DNA of 64,000 nt from Mycobacterium sp. 236(2023) (GTDB lineage: Bacteria > Actinomycetota > Actinomycetes > Mycobacteriales > Mycobacteriaceae): the NCBI RefSeq assembly GCF_029623955.1, contig NZ_JARSBP010000007.1, positions 124,001 to 188,000 of the forward strand, read 5' to 3'. The translations under genes and the position numbers were made by a program. This document shows, piece by piece, positions 26,263 to 35,664 of this stretch. The notes below the pieces were generated by a model, which ran no database searches, was not told the origin of the DNA, and saw nothing but the letters and a program-made list of their open reading frames with translations. The first letter of the stretch is position 1; the number at the start of each line of letters is the position of its first letter.

Positions 26263-26863
26263 GGCGGATGCGAACCGGCAGTCCCTCAACATATTCGGCG
26301 GTTATGCGATGAACTGGTCCGCTGCCGGATCATGCCGAATATGGTTCCGCGGCGTCTACAACACTCGGCTTTACGTGCACCCCATCCTAACGAGGTGAGA
26401 CATGTCAGGCGGAAGGTGCATTGCTTGCTCAACTTGGCCGAAAGCCAAGATGCTGCAGTATGAGTGACCAACTCTGCGTCCCGTGAGTGAGTGTACGGGT
26501 GGCGCACCAGAGGGCCATACCGTACTGCGCGGGAGACTGCAGCTTTACCAATCCGAGGTGCACTGGTGAAGTGACCACCCGAGATTCCTGGCGCTCCAGC
26601 ACCTGCGGCAGGTCTGGGTCATCTCGGCTGGCTCGGTTGAAAACGTTCTCGCGATTCCGGTGGTCTGCGCCGGACAGCCTCATCTGATCACCGAAATACT
26701 CTCGAAGAGAGGGACATCGCCGAAAGCGTGCACCCCGCCATCGAGGATGGTGCCGGTCGTGAGGGACCGCATCATTCGTTCATCTCGGTGTCGACTGTCA
26801 CCTTCACCAAAGTCGGCATAGGCGAGGATTTGCGGCGGTGGGACATGTCCTTCTGTCGAGGAC
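26263..26863. other. Gap at the left edge of the repeat-bounded segment
   Basis: No gene is supported. CATATTCGGC near 26290 and GCCGAATATG near 26333 form a 10-base inverted repeat with a long loop, which could be a weak hairpin. Confidence 0.3.
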
Positions 26864-28018
26864 CTACGGTGGCTCGGCCGAATGTCCACGGTGTTTCTGC
26901 TCCTGGGCGCGCGCGAGGGCCTGCACGGATACTTGGTTGCCCCCGCTGCGTTTAGCGTGGTACATCGCAGTGTCGGCGGCTTTGACGAGCGTCTCCACCG
27001 CGGCGTCCGGGTCACGGATGGCGTTCCAGGGGGTCACGGCCGCGCCGACGCTAGCAGTGACCGGGTGGGGGAGTTCGGCGATGGCCCTGCATAGCTTTTC
27101 GGGTAGGGGGTGTTTCGTCTCGGCGTTCTGACGATCGATGACCAGGAACTCGTCACCGCCAGCTCTGCCAATCAGTGCGGAGTCTGCGCAGTTGTGGCGC
27201 AGCGCCCACCCGACCGCGGTGAGCGCTTGATCGCCGGCGCTGTGGCCATATGTGTCGTTGACGCGCTTGAAGTGGTCCAGGTCGATCATGACGACGACGA
27301 GTTGGGTATCGGGTCCGGGAATGGTCAGTAGCGTTCGCGCGCGGTCGTAGAACGCGCGGCGGTTGAGGACACCGGTGAGGGCGTCCTGGTGGGAGCGCAC
27401 TACGTCGGCACCTAGGGTGTGTACGGCCATTTGAATTGCCAGGGGGACAGCAATATTGAGTTCAACGACCATCCACAGGCCGGCAGTCGCCACTAGCGCA
27501 TGATCGGGTAGTGCGGCAACCCGCGCCGCGCAGATGGTTCCGGCGACACAGGCTGTGACGATGTTGCAGATGATGGCTTTCGAGCTGTGGAAGAAGGCCA
27601 GGTAGCCTCCGATGATCACCAGGGCGCAGCAGCCCATGAGCGCGACGATCGGTTGGCTTTGCAACACGGTGCACACAGCTATCAACGCGGCGCCGAGGAA
27701 GCCCATCGTCAATGATTGCGTTCTGGTGGGCCAGCGATGAAGCCATAAGGACGCGTAGAACACACCGGTGAGGACGGCGACGCCGCTCAGTACCACTGAC
27801 AGCGCAAGGAATCGAGAGCTGATTGTTCCGAGAGGCGCAAGGACGAGCGCGCCGGAGAGCACTGCCATCAGGAACCGAGTAGGCCGCGATAACCCGCGGG
27901 CGTTCAAATAGGCGCAAAGCCAATCGAACTGGCCGGGCTGGTTCCACCACCTCCTCAACCATCCAGCGTGGGCTTGCTGTGCCCCATCCGTCTGCCACAG
28001 TCGGGGAGAACTGTTCAC
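26864..28018 (-). CDS. Membrane-bound GGDEF diguanylate cyclase
   Basis: GTG 28018 has GGAG seven bases before it, giving 385 residues. The N-terminal half has about six hydrophobic segments (RFLMAVLSGALVLAPLG, LIAVCTVLQSQPIVALMGCC and others). The C-terminal half is a GGDEF domain with the active-site sequence RAGGDEFLV, the substrate region DLDHFKRVNDTYGHSAGDQ and NRRAFYDR. These features predict an active enzyme making cyclic di-GMP from two GTP. There is no obvious inhibitory RxxD site beside the GGDEF. A GAF-EAL protein lies 4 kb away in the same repeat-bounded segment and could break the signal down. Confidence 0.9.
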   Translation of the reverse strand: MNSSPRLWQTDGAQQAHAGWLRRWWNQPGQFDWLCAYLNARGLSRPTRFLMAVLSGALVLAPLGTISSRFLALSVVLSGVAVLTGVFYASLWLHRWPTRTQSLTMGFLGAALIAVCTVLQSQPIVALMGCCALVIIGGYLAFFHSSKAIICNIVTACVAGTICAARVAALPDHALVATAGLWMVVELNIAVPLAIQMAVHTLGADVVRSHQDALTGVLNRRAFYDRARTLLTIPGPDTQLVVVMIDLDHFKRVNDTYGHSAGDQALTAVGWALRHNCADSALIGRAGGDEFLVIDRQNAETKHPLPEKLCRAIAELPHPVTASVGAAVTPWNAIRDPDAAVETLVKAADTAMYHAKRSGGNQVSVQALARAQEQKHRGHSAEPP

Positions 28019-28551
28019 AACCCACTCCGTTCGTCCGTGGCGCCAATCTCGAGCATCCATCCGCGCGGCGAACTCTCAATCCGAGACTGTGAGGCGACAT
28101 GACATAGAGCCCGCTCTGCCACGCGCGGCCGGTTTAGTCGTCTTGTGGTGAGCGTGAACACCGGCGCTGCCCCAAGTCGTGGCCGGTCCAGAAGACCGAC
28201 GAATCCGCATGCGCAATCCTGCAGGCTCGTGCCATCTCGAAATCCTGCGTCAAGGTGCCAGCCCGATTCCTGAGAATTCATCATTGGTCACAATTGGGAA
28301 GTGTCAAGTCTGCTGATCGCCTGGGGTGCATCGTGAACCGACGTTGACCTTACATAGCGGTAGTCCCGCACTCGCGCCGCAGGCGCAGCGCATGAGCTTG
28401 ACCGTCGAGGTTCAGAACGACTCAAGCTCAAGCCAAGAAAGGTGTCAGTTGAGCTCGCACCGATGTGTTCGAAGCGACGCTTCTGTACCGGTGGTGGTGA
28501 CTGCATACGAGGTCCGTGTCGTACCGGTCAGCAAGCGAGGCGCGGTGGAAA
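28019..28551. other. Gap between GGDEF and hydrolase genes
   Basis: No coding sequence is supported here. It should hold the GGDEF promoter and the hydrolase 3' end signals, neither of which I can mark. Confidence 0.3.
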
Positions 28552-30519
28552 CTACGAGACGACGGCCAGACGCGATTTGCGAGGCAGAGGCGTAACGCTG
28601 GACTCCTCTTGTTGTTCAAGAGAATCAGTAGGTCGGCAATCTGACGTCGCTGTCGCGAGTGACGGGCGCGCCGCCGCGCATCCGTGCTGAAGCGCGGCCG
28701 GCGCAGCAGATCGTCCGACGATTGGTTGATAGTTGAAGAACTCAGCGCCCGCGAAATCGAAGAGCGCCGACAGGACCCTGTCGAATAAGGTTTGATCGCG
28801 AGGCGCCAGAGGCAGCACAACCGCTGTGGCAGCACCGTCTGCGGTCGGAACTTCGATCCGCTCGCCGGGATCCCCGTACCGGCCCTCCCGCGTTCCGGCG
28901 AAGAGGTCGTTGATCCACCCCACGGTGATGTCTTTGGCTGCCTCGATGTTGCGGGTGTGCGAAAAGCCGCCGACAAGGTAGCTCGCGAACTGCAGCAGAG
29001 GGCTTGGTCCCTCCATATAGTCCATGTGTGTTCCGTCAATGAGTCCGAACCCGGTGAATCGGTCGGGGCGAGCGGCCTGGAGTACGTCGGCTGCGTTGCC
29101 GCTTCGGCTGAGCCAATACCGCTCGGACGACACGAGATACACCGGACGGTCATTCCCGCCGACGAGCTTGGCAAGACCGTCCGGAAGCGCTGTGGAGCCA
29201 TTCGGGTTCACCGCGTCGAGGAGCACCACTCCGGCAAGTTGGTCAACCGAACCGTTGTCGACCATATGGCCAGCCGCGGCGGTGACCAGGGTGCCGCCGG
29301 CGCTGTGTCCGACAAGAACGAGGCTGGTGGGCAGAGTCACCGGCCGCCCCGCCGCGTCGCTGGCACTTTGCGTGAGGGAGCCGCGGTCACCGGTGAAGAG
29401 GTCGGCGATACCGCGTTGCATCGGATAGCCGCCAACCCACACGGCATCGGGGTCGAAGAAGTTCGACGACAGGGAAGGAGCGACGACGATGCTGCCAGTC
29501 TTTTCGGCAAGGTTGGCAATGGTGTAGCTATACATCGGGCCGCTGGCAAGAAAGCCGTGCTGGAAGTAGATCAGCCGATTTGCCGTGTCGGCGTTGTCCG
29601 GGAAGTACCAGTCGGCCTGGACGGTGCGGCCTCCAGCCACAGGAACCGTCAGTCTCGACGTGCGGACGGTCACGCTGCTGCCGGCCGGAACCGCCGGAGG
29701 GCCGTCGAGCAGGTGAATCGCGCCGACAAGCAGATTGAGGGCGATCGATCCGATGACATCGACGAGAGTGGGCTTTCGTGGAGCGTCAGACTCTGACGTG
29801 CTCGTGGCTGCAGGAACCGCTGTCAACGACGCAAGAGTGGGGCGTGGTCCGGACGAGGGGGAGGGGGGCCTCAACGCCGTCGGAACGTCCTGAATTGTGG
29901 AACCTGAAGGCGGACTGGCGTTCTCGGATGCAACGACGGCGCCTGGCACCGTGATGGGGTTGGCTGAGGTGTCCGGCGGCGACGCCGCCTTCGGCTCGTC
30001 GGCGTTCGGTGGGGTGCTCGTGACCGTTCCGTGTGAGGAAGCTGGCGTTTCAAGCGACGCAGGAGAGCGCCCTTTAGTTCGTTGACGCTCAACGCTCTTG
30101 GGGTTTTCGACAGTTGCCGCCGGGGCCGAAGCGACATCAGGTGCGGGCTCATCGGGTCCGCGCTCGCTGTCGTCGGTGGGCGCGACGGCTGGAGTTTCGC
30201 CAGCGGCTAGGTCGGTCGGGACACTGCCACTCTCGGCGGGCGTGCTGTCGACAGGTTTCCCGGTTGACGGTGCATCGTCGGCGCTCTTTTGGTCTTTGCG
30301 AGGAAAATCGCGGTCCTGTTCGGTACTGCTTTTGTCGGTGGTATCGGGCGGGCCCGCCGACGGCGAATCGTCAGTTTGAGAATCCGCGGCGACGCTCTTG
30401 GCTGCGCCCGACTCGCCACCAATGTCGGCCGCGGCACTGGCGGCCCCGGTCAATAGCAGCGCCCACGTGGCCGTCGTCACCACACCCAGCGCGAACAACC
30501 CTGTGCCATTCCTCGTCAC
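28552..30519 (-). CDS. Exported alpha/beta hydrolase with a long disordered linker
   Basis: From GTG 30519 (GTGGGGG upstream) the protein is 655 residues with a signal peptide (GTGLFALGVVTTATWALLLT, AASAAAD). A Pro/Ser/Thr/Asp-rich linker runs to about residue 240. The alpha/beta hydrolase domain has an oxyanion strand IYFQHGF, the nucleophile elbow LVGHSAGG (Ser406) and a later GLIDGTHMDYM that may give the His. The C-terminal 50 residues look unlike the rest, perhaps read-through. An in-frame ATG at 30597 would place the start inside the TetR operator, so the later GTG is preferred. It is likely an exported esterase; the divergent TetR probably controls it. Confidence 0.8.
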   Translation of the reverse strand: MTRNGTGLFALGVVTTATWALLLTGAASAAADIGGESGAAKSVAADSQTDDSPSAGPPDTTDKSSTEQDRDFPRKDQKSADDAPSTGKPVDSTPAESGSVPTDLAAGETPAVAPTDDSERGPDEPAPDVASAPAATVENPKSVERQRTKGRSPASLETPASSHGTVTSTPPNADEPKAASPPDTSANPITVPGAVVASENASPPSGSTIQDVPTALRPPSPSSGPRPTLASLTAVPAATSTSESDAPRKPTLVDVIGSIALNLLVGAIHLLDGPPAVPAGSSVTVRTSRLTVPVAGGRTVQADWYFPDNADTANRLIYFQHGFLASGPMYSYTIANLAEKTGSIVVAPSLSSNFFDPDAVWVGGYPMQRGIADLFTGDRGSLTQSASDAAGRPVTLPTSLVLVGHSAGGTLVTAAAGHMVDNGSVDQLAGVVLLDAVNPNGSTALPDGLAKLVGGNDRPVYLVSSERYWLSRSGNAADVLQAARPDRFTGFGLIDGTHMDYMEGPSPLLQFASYLVGGFSHTRNIEAAKDITVGWINDLFAGTREGRYGDPGERIEVPTADGAATAVVLPLAPRDQTLFDRVLSALFDFAGAEFFNYQPIVGRSAAPAALQHGCAAARPSLATATSDCRPTDSLEQQEESSVTPLPRKSRLAVVS

Positions 30520-30568
30520 CGTTTGCCCCCACTCGTTCCCGGCCCGCGCGCTCAATGCCGGACGGATT

Positions 30569-30598
30569 AATGAAACATACTTCACCACATGTTTCATT
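30569..30598. promoter_or_regulatory. TetR-type operator between hydrolase and tetR
   Basis: AATGAAACAT and ATGTTTCATT are perfect 10-base arms separated by ten bases. The site lies 50 bases before the hydrolase GTG and about 100 bases before the divergent TetR start, ideal for repressing both. Confidence 0.75.
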
Positions 30599-30695
30599 TT
30601 TGCGAAAGGGGCACAGCTGAGCGGGCGACATCACTACGCAATACTGGATGACGAGTCCGCGACCGCGGCTCGTGCCGCATCGCCGAGGACCGTCT

Positions 30696-31373
30696 ATGCC
30701 CGCTGCACCGCAGAAGCGCCGCCGCGGCCGGCCACCTGGCGGCGGCCACAGCGGCGAACAGTCGCGACAACATCTGATGGATGCCGCCGAGAGATCGTTC
30801 CTCGACTTCGGTTATCGGGCCTCGACGATGGAGACCATTGCTGCGGCAGCGGGCTATTCACGGGCCAGTATCTACCGTCAGTTCCCCAACCGCCGGGCGC
30901 TGTTGGATGCGCTAGTCGAGCGTGCCACACATCGGCACTTGGGCGGAATCTTGGACCGCTTACCTCCTGGCGCCGGCGTCCACGACATGTTGACTGAGAG
31001 TCTCGTAATCGTTGCAACAGAACTGAGCCGTGACCCGATACTGCGCACGGTGTCCCAAGAGTCCGAGGACGGTTCGGTAGCGCATGCGGTGGCCGCCAGC
31101 GGTGGCCTCGCCGCGGTTGTCGAGAGTGCCGTAGGGGCAGTGATGAAATCGGACGATGGGGGAGCGTTCCGCCCAGGTCTTTGCACGCGCGACGTAACTC
31201 AGTTTCTCATCACGACATGCGTCGGCTTCCTACTGGGGCTCAATCCCGATCTCGTCGATGCGGGAGCTGCCCGCCGCTACGTGCACACATTCGTGTTGCC
31301 CGCCCTATTGGTTGAGCATCCGGCACCGCAAAAAGTTCATCGCGAGAAGTCTTCGAGCCCCCGCGGTCGATAG
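30696..31373 (+). CDS. TetR-family regulator divergent from the exported hydrolase
   Basis: After a basic N-terminal tail (QKRRRGRPPGGGHSGEQSRQ), residues about 24-70 form the TetR DNA-binding domain (LMDAAERSFLDFGYRASTME, then AAAAGYSRASIYRQFPNRRA). The C-terminal part (about 80-210) is the ligand-binding helical domain. ATG 30696 is used because AGGA lies before it; an in-frame ATG at 30648 is further upstream without a site. The long inverted repeat in the shared promoter region makes autoregulation and control of the hydrolase likely. The inducing ligand is unknown; a lipid or ester product would fit. Confidence 0.88.
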   Translation: MPAAPQKRRRGRPPGGGHSGEQSRQHLMDAAERSFLDFGYRASTMETIAAAAGYSRASIYRQFPNRRALLDALVERATHRHLGGILDRLPPGAGVHDMLTESLVIVATELSRDPILRTVSQESEDGSVAHAVAASGGLAAVVESAVGAVMKSDDGGAFRPGLCTRDVTQFLITTCVGFLLGLNPDLVDAGAARRYVHTFVLPALLVEHPAPQKVHREKSSSPRGR

Positions 31374-31760
31374 ATCGAACGTCGCTGTCTTACCCAGCAC
31401 CTCGATCGACCGTAACTGTTTGTGGCCTAGGAATAGAACCCGGAAAGTTCTGGCGGCACGCGTCTCAGGCGGCGACACGATGATGGGCGGCAGGCAGTCG
31501 CACTTCACGCCCTTGATCGTTGCGAGAGCCTTGCTAAAGCAAAGCAAGACAACCCTGCTGCTGGACACCCCCTCGACAACTGTTGCGGTGCAACGTTCGT
31601 CGCTGAGATCGTGCGACTTGGCACCGCCCACCGCGCTGGACCATTCGCTACCAGAAACGATATCTGCATCGACATCGTGATGGGCGGAGCCCAGTGCGGC
31701 TATCGACGAAGGTTCCGAACCCCGCGCCGAACCGATCATCGTCTGTGACACCAATACCAT
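31305..31760 (-). CDS. Hypothetical 151-residue protein, uncertain
   Basis: This open frame overlaps the 3' end of tetR by 69 bases in antiparallel orientation. The protein has a few regular-looking hydrophobic stretches (SRVVLLCFSKALATI) and CDC but no known motif, no signal peptide and no clear ribosome site. It could be a real small gene or chance. It is listed so that the region 31374-31978 is accounted for. Confidence 0.25.
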   Translation of the reverse strand: MVLVSQTMIGSARGSEPSSIAALGSAHHDVDADIVSGSEWSSAVGGAKSHDLSDERCTATVVEGVSSSRVVLLCFSKALATIKGVKCDCLPPIIVSPPETRAARTFRVLFLGHKQLRSIEVLGKTATFDLSTAGARRLLAMNFLRCRMLNQ

Positions 31761-31978
31761 TGTGTCACTGAGAATTTAACCATGACGCGACGCCGTAGCG
31801 TTAAGGACAGCAACCCGACTAGTTGTCACGTGCATAGCCGCGCGAGATGACATCCGTCGTCGGAGCGAATGGCCCCAACAAGAGCAGGGCTGGAGAGGTG
31901 GCAGACGGTGTTCTCGCGCCGCTTCGGTGCGACTTCACCCGGTTGCAGTGCCAGCTCCCCAGCCCTGCTTGTCGACGT

Positions 31979-33253
31979 CTAGGAGGCGAGTTCGGCGATG
32001 GGCCGCGGGCGGCCGAAGTGGAATCCCTGACCATAGCGAACGCCTAGTTGGTGCAATACGATCCGCTGTCCGTCGGTCTCGACGCCCTCAGCCGTCGTTA
32101 CCGCCCCGAGTTCGTCGGCTAAGAGGACCAGGGCGGTGGTTAAGGCTTGCCGAGCGGGATCTTCGTCCACGCCAGCGACAATGTCCGCATCGATCTTGAT
32201 CACGTCAGGTCGCAACCGCAGAATCTCGGCGAAATTCGCGAACCCTGAGCCGGCATCGTCGATTGCGACGTCAATCCCTAGTCGTCGCAGGGGTTTCAAG
32301 CGTGTTGCGAGTTCGGCCGGAAACGGTTCGTGCTCGGTGAGTTCGACGACAACGGGACGGCTTATGGACTCGAGCAATCGGTGCGCTTGCGGATTCAAGG
32401 CGACAGCGGGGCTGAGGTTGACCGCCAGCGGCAGTTCCGGCGCGAGATCTGTGGCAGCGATCAGCGCGGTTTTCAGCGCCAGTAGTTCGAGCTCGACGCC
32501 GCGGCCAAGTCTGCGCGCAATGGCAAACCATTGCGCGGGATCGCGATGCGCCGCGTGCGGGAATCGTGACAGCGCTTCCACAGCAACCACGGTGCAAGTG
32601 CTGATGTCGACGATGGGTTGGAAGACAGCCTGAATCCCGTCAGGCTCGAGCAGTGTGTCGATGCCTTCCTGCAATTCCAAGAGTTCAAATTCGTCTGGAT
32701 TGAGTAGCCCGGTGAGAAAGCGCGCCCGCGGCAACGTCGAACCTACTGTCGGAGTGCCGAATAGGTCGGCCAGCATCTGAGAGATATTCGTCGTGGATTC
32801 CAGCACGGCCGACAGAATTCGACTGAGCGAATCGATGGCTTCGACATCGGCCTCGGAGAAAGCATCCGGAGCCGCAGCCAGAACGGAAAGCACGCCAAGA
32901 GGTTCCTTGCGATGGATGAGGGGTACCGCCAGCCATGACCGGAGTCCAAGGATCCAGGCTAATCCCCGTGCTGCAGGGGTAATGCGCGTATCGATGTAAA
33001 TATCACCTGCGACTTCGCCTCGACCAGACTTCAATGCGTGCAATTGGAAGTCGCTATCGAGTTCGATAATTCGCCCGACCTCGGAAACTGTTGTCCCGCA
33101 AGTGGCCACGATTGCGAGATGATCGCCAGGAGCATACAAACTGATCCCTGCGCCGCGCGCGCAGGGGGCAAGGAGGCAGCTCTGCTTTGCGATCCGCCGC
33201 ATCAGCTCGGCGGGATCCATCAACGCAGTCAGTGCCTGCTCGAAGCGTTCCAT
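31979..33253 (-). CDS. GAF-EAL cyclic di-GMP phosphodiesterase
   Basis: Residues about 20-155 form a GAF sensor domain (AGISLYAPGDHLAIVATCG, WLAVPLIHRKEPLGVLSVLA). Residues about 200-420 form an EAL domain with EAL in VAVEALSRF, the metal-site segments VNLSP, ELTEHE, IDDAGSG, IKID and AEGVET, and a final GQGFHFGRP. The IDDFG loop reads IDDAG, a modest change; the main catalytic residues are present, so activity is likely. It has no transmembrane segment, so the GAF domain would sense a cytoplasmic signal. It opposes the GGDEF protein at 26864-28018. Confidence 0.9.
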   Translation of the reverse strand: MERFEQALTALMDPAELMRRIAKQSCLLAPCARGAGISLYAPGDHLAIVATCGTTVSEVGRIIELDSDFQLHALKSGRGEVAGDIYIDTRITPAARGLAWILGLRSWLAVPLIHRKEPLGVLSVLAAAPDAFSEADVEAIDSLSRILSAVLESTTNISQMLADLFGTPTVGSTLPRARFLTGLLNPDEFELLELQEGIDTLLEPDGIQAVFQPIVDISTCTVVAVEALSRFPHAAHRDPAQWFAIARRLGRGVELELLALKTALIAATDLAPELPLAVNLSPAVALNPQAHRLLESISRPVVVELTEHEPFPAELATRLKPLRRLGIDVAIDDAGSGFANFAEILRLRPDVIKIDADIVAGVDEDPARQALTTALVLLADELGAVTTAEGVETDGQRIVLHQLGVRYGQGFHFGRPRPIAELAS

Positions 33254-33660
33254 TCCGCCGACCCCAGCTCGTCAAGACCTGGACATCTTTTCGGTGAGCG
33301 CAACAGCCCACGTCCTAACATTATGTCACCACTTCAATTAGCCTGTCCTCGTGAGTATTACAAAAATGTGACGCCAATTATATTATCGTGCTAAATAATT
33401 CGAGGTCGGAACCGTCGGCCTAGCGCACAGTGTTGAGTCCCACGTCTGAAAATTTCAGTACGACCACCGCGAAGGCGGTGACGTTCACGAGTACTCACAC
33501 CGCTTCTGCATCTGCGTTATCGCCGGTGGCCGGACCCCGTTAATTGGTCCAAGTCGGCTAAGAGCCGCTGGATGCGGTGCTCTCGAAGACATAGTGCCGG
33601 CACGGCTGTTCGACAGAAACGACGGGCTTTTATCCCCGCGCCGGCCTGAGAATCTGCTAC
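33254..33660. other. AT-rich promoter region, no gene seen
   Basis: The sequence 33345-33405 is unusually AT-rich (TTACAAAAATGTGACGCC, ATTATATTATCG) for this window and probably carries the promoter of the EAL gene. The rest shows no coding sequence. Confidence 0.4.
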
Positions 33661-33825
33661 TCGAGTGAATCTAGGAGTGAAACCTTCTCCGACGATGTCG
33701 TGGCCGCAGCGATGATCGACCGACTCGTTGACCACGCCGAAGTGCTCACCCTGACCGGGGACTCCTATCGCACCCCCCAGCGCCGACAATTCCTGGCCAA
33801 AGACCCTGTGAGCGAACGAATGTGA
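33661..33825 (+). pseudogene. IstB (IS21 ATPase) C-terminal remnant
   Basis: The plus-strand frame ending in TGA 33825 reads SDDVVAAAMIDRLVDHAEVL, then TLTGDSYRT, the C terminus of IstB-like ATPases of the IS21 family. The rest of IstB and all of IstA are absent. It is a dead relic of an insertion sequence inside the repeat-bounded segment. Confidence 0.8.
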
Positions 33826-33864
33826 GCAATTGGTGCGAGCGTAATCGCGCGCCCACTGAACCAT

Positions 33865-34608
33865 TCAGGCCAGCTCTGCAACCACCAGCCGGTAGCCTGC
33901 GTCGAAGGTTGTCTGGTCAAGCAGTGATGCGTACCTTTCCTCCCAAGCACCATCAGCGAGATCGTCACTAAGTTGTCGCAGCCCATCTGCTATCTGAGCT
34001 CGCGGAGTGAGGGCCAGCATCGACATACCTGCCTGAACGGTAGCGTCGAGGTAGGCATGCGGACGTCGCCAAAAGGCGCGCCGAAACCGTCCACGCAGTC
34101 ATGCGGGACCGATACCGCAGTTATCGACACTTCGCCGAACACCTCGCCGAATAGCTTCATCGGCACGGCCAGGCGATTATCGGTTCGCGCCGCGGCGGGC
34201 AGGTAATCGCGCACCAGCCAGAAATCGGAGAAGATGTCATTGTCCCAGGTGAGGATGACTACGCGCCGACGAGCGATACGGACCATCTCCTCCAAACCCC
34301 GCCGCACATCCCCCCCAATGATGAACCGTCAGAACCGCCAACGCGTCATCAACGGCCTTCGACCGAAGGGGTAGGTGCTCGGCGGCGGCCTGAATTGCCG
34401 GAGCAGCGCGAGGCCCGCGCTGCGCAATCATCACCTTGCTCGGCTCTATGGCCACGACCGTTTGGGGCGGCTCATACGAGCCAGTACCAGCCCCAATGTT
34501 GGCAACCGAGTCACTTTCGCCCAGTGCGTGCTTAATGGCCACAGCCACCCGCGGATCGGTGCGACGGCTCACCGAGTACGTGACCCCCGACCAGTCGTAC
34601 CTCGTCAT
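33865..34608 (-). pseudogene. SAM-dependent methyltransferase split by two frameshifts
   Basis: Three minus-strand pieces join into one class I methyltransferase. The first piece has motif I VANIGAGTGSYE, then VVAIEPSKVMIAQ and LAVLTVHHWG. The second begins DVRRGLEEMVRIARRRVVIL. The third runs from RRPHAYLDATVQAGMSML to the end, LVVAELA. The first break lies in a run of seven C at 34310-34316, where six would restore the frame. The second is at AAAA 34071-34074, where five would. Both are homopolymer slips, so either the gene is freshly dead or the sequence has errors. The substrate is unknown. Confidence 0.8.
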
Positions 34609-34779
34609 CAGCTGAATCTAAGCCTCGCTAATAATCGACACCACTCCCGGGGCAGTAATGCCTGGGGTCAATTCCAGTTCGTCGATAGGGGGTCAGTTTT
34701 AACTGGCCGTTGACAGTCGATGGTCGTGCAGTGTTCCGTGAGCAGCCAGGTCAGGAACTTTCCCGCTTCGGTGATCTCC

Positions 34780-34998
34780 TTAGCCGTGAAGCCAGCCGTC
34801 AACGATGTACTCGCGGTGCACGTAGCCCTCAATTCTTTTGCCGCTGGCCGCAATCGTCGTCACGATTAGAATGGTTCGCTCAAAGTGGTCGGCGCCTACC
34901 TGGTTGCGCTCCGCCAGGGCCCTGACGTCATCGTGCTGTCCAGGATCGGCGAGCGCCATCGCCGCCAGCTCAAATGTGTAGGGCCGGTTTAGGGTCAT
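34780..34998 (-). CDS. Small hypothetical protein downstream of the nuclease remnant
   Basis: From ATG 34998, with AGAAGG nine bases before, a 72-residue protein is read (MTLNRPYTFELAAMALADPG, later ERTILIVTTIAASGKRIEGY). It has no recognised family. The same frame continues upstream into the nuclease remnant without a stop, so it may instead be the C-terminal end of a longer protein. The ribosome site favours a separate gene. Confidence 0.45.
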   Translation of the reverse strand: MTLNRPYTFELAAMALADPGQHDDVRALAERNQVGADHFERTILIVTTIAASGKRIEGYVHREYIVDGWLHG

Positions 34999-35642
34999 GG
35001 TTGGCGACCTTCTGATCTCGTCGTTGCGCGGTTCCGGGTGTACCGGTATCAAGTCAGGTCGGGACGGACTTTCTACGGCATTACCGGGTGGTCCCCCCAA
35101 CCCGCGCAGCGCTGCGCGTGCTTCGTCTTCGGCGGCCCTGACGTCGGGGTAGCGGCTCACCGGCTTCTCGTCGTACACGAAGAACCGGCCCATGCCGGCG
35201 CGTACCGCCTCAACGGCGAAGTCCCGCCCGTCTGCGAGGTTTACGTAAGCAAGGGTGCGGCCGTAGCGGTCGTGGGTGTCCTGAGTAAGGTCGGCAGTTG
35301 AGGAAATGCGTTGTCCGGTCAGGGTTTCGGTGGCGAAGCGTTCCGCTTCGGGGCCCCAGCAGCCGACCGACCATCCTGCCCCCGGTGAACCTCGGGTGTG
35401 TCGATGCCGAGCAGTCGGACGCGAAGACGGCCGCGTATATCGTCGCGGACGTCGATGGTGTCACCGTCGACCACCTGGAGCACTGTGGCGGTTGCTGGAG
35501 CTGGAGCTTCGTCCGCCGCCGGGGGTCAAGAGGGGGCGCACGCGCCGACAACGGCAATGAGCGTGCAGGCGATTCCAAGGCGAATACACGCTGCGCGATT
35601 ACGCAGTGCCGCTGGCGGTTTCGACTCAGAAGCTGCAGTCAT
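34999..35642 (-). pseudogene. Staphylococcal-nuclease-like lipoprotein, broken by a stop and a frameshift
   Basis: From ATG 35642 the frame starts with a lipoprotein signal (RLGIACTLIAVVGACAPS), then hits TGA at 35526-35528. Without that stop it continues as VLQVVDGDTIDVRDDIRGRL, then VRLLGIDTPEVH, the SNase core with its catalytic Asp and Arg. A base is missing near 35361. In the shifted frame the sequence goes on as CWGPEAERFATETLTGQ, DRYGRTLAYVNL and GMGRFFVYDEKPVSRYPD, the C-terminal half of the same fold. The gene therefore has an in-frame stop and a one-base deletion. The original product would be an exported thermonuclease-type enzyme. Confidence 0.8.
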
Positions 35643-35664
35643 GGTCTCCTCCATGCGCACGGTC

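Noticed and set aside
28428..29201. Long minus-strand ORF of 257 codons inside the hydrolase gene
   Set aside because: It overlaps the hydrolase catalytic domain in another frame and has no motif; high GC produces such open frames.
33517..33864. Minus-strand ORF of 115 codons near 33.7 kb
   Set aside because: The plus strand of the same stretch encodes an IstB remnant, so this is a shadow.
35210..35578. Minus-strand ORF of 122 codons over the nuclease remnant
   Set aside because: The true coding traces are in the two other minus frames, which read as SNase motifs.
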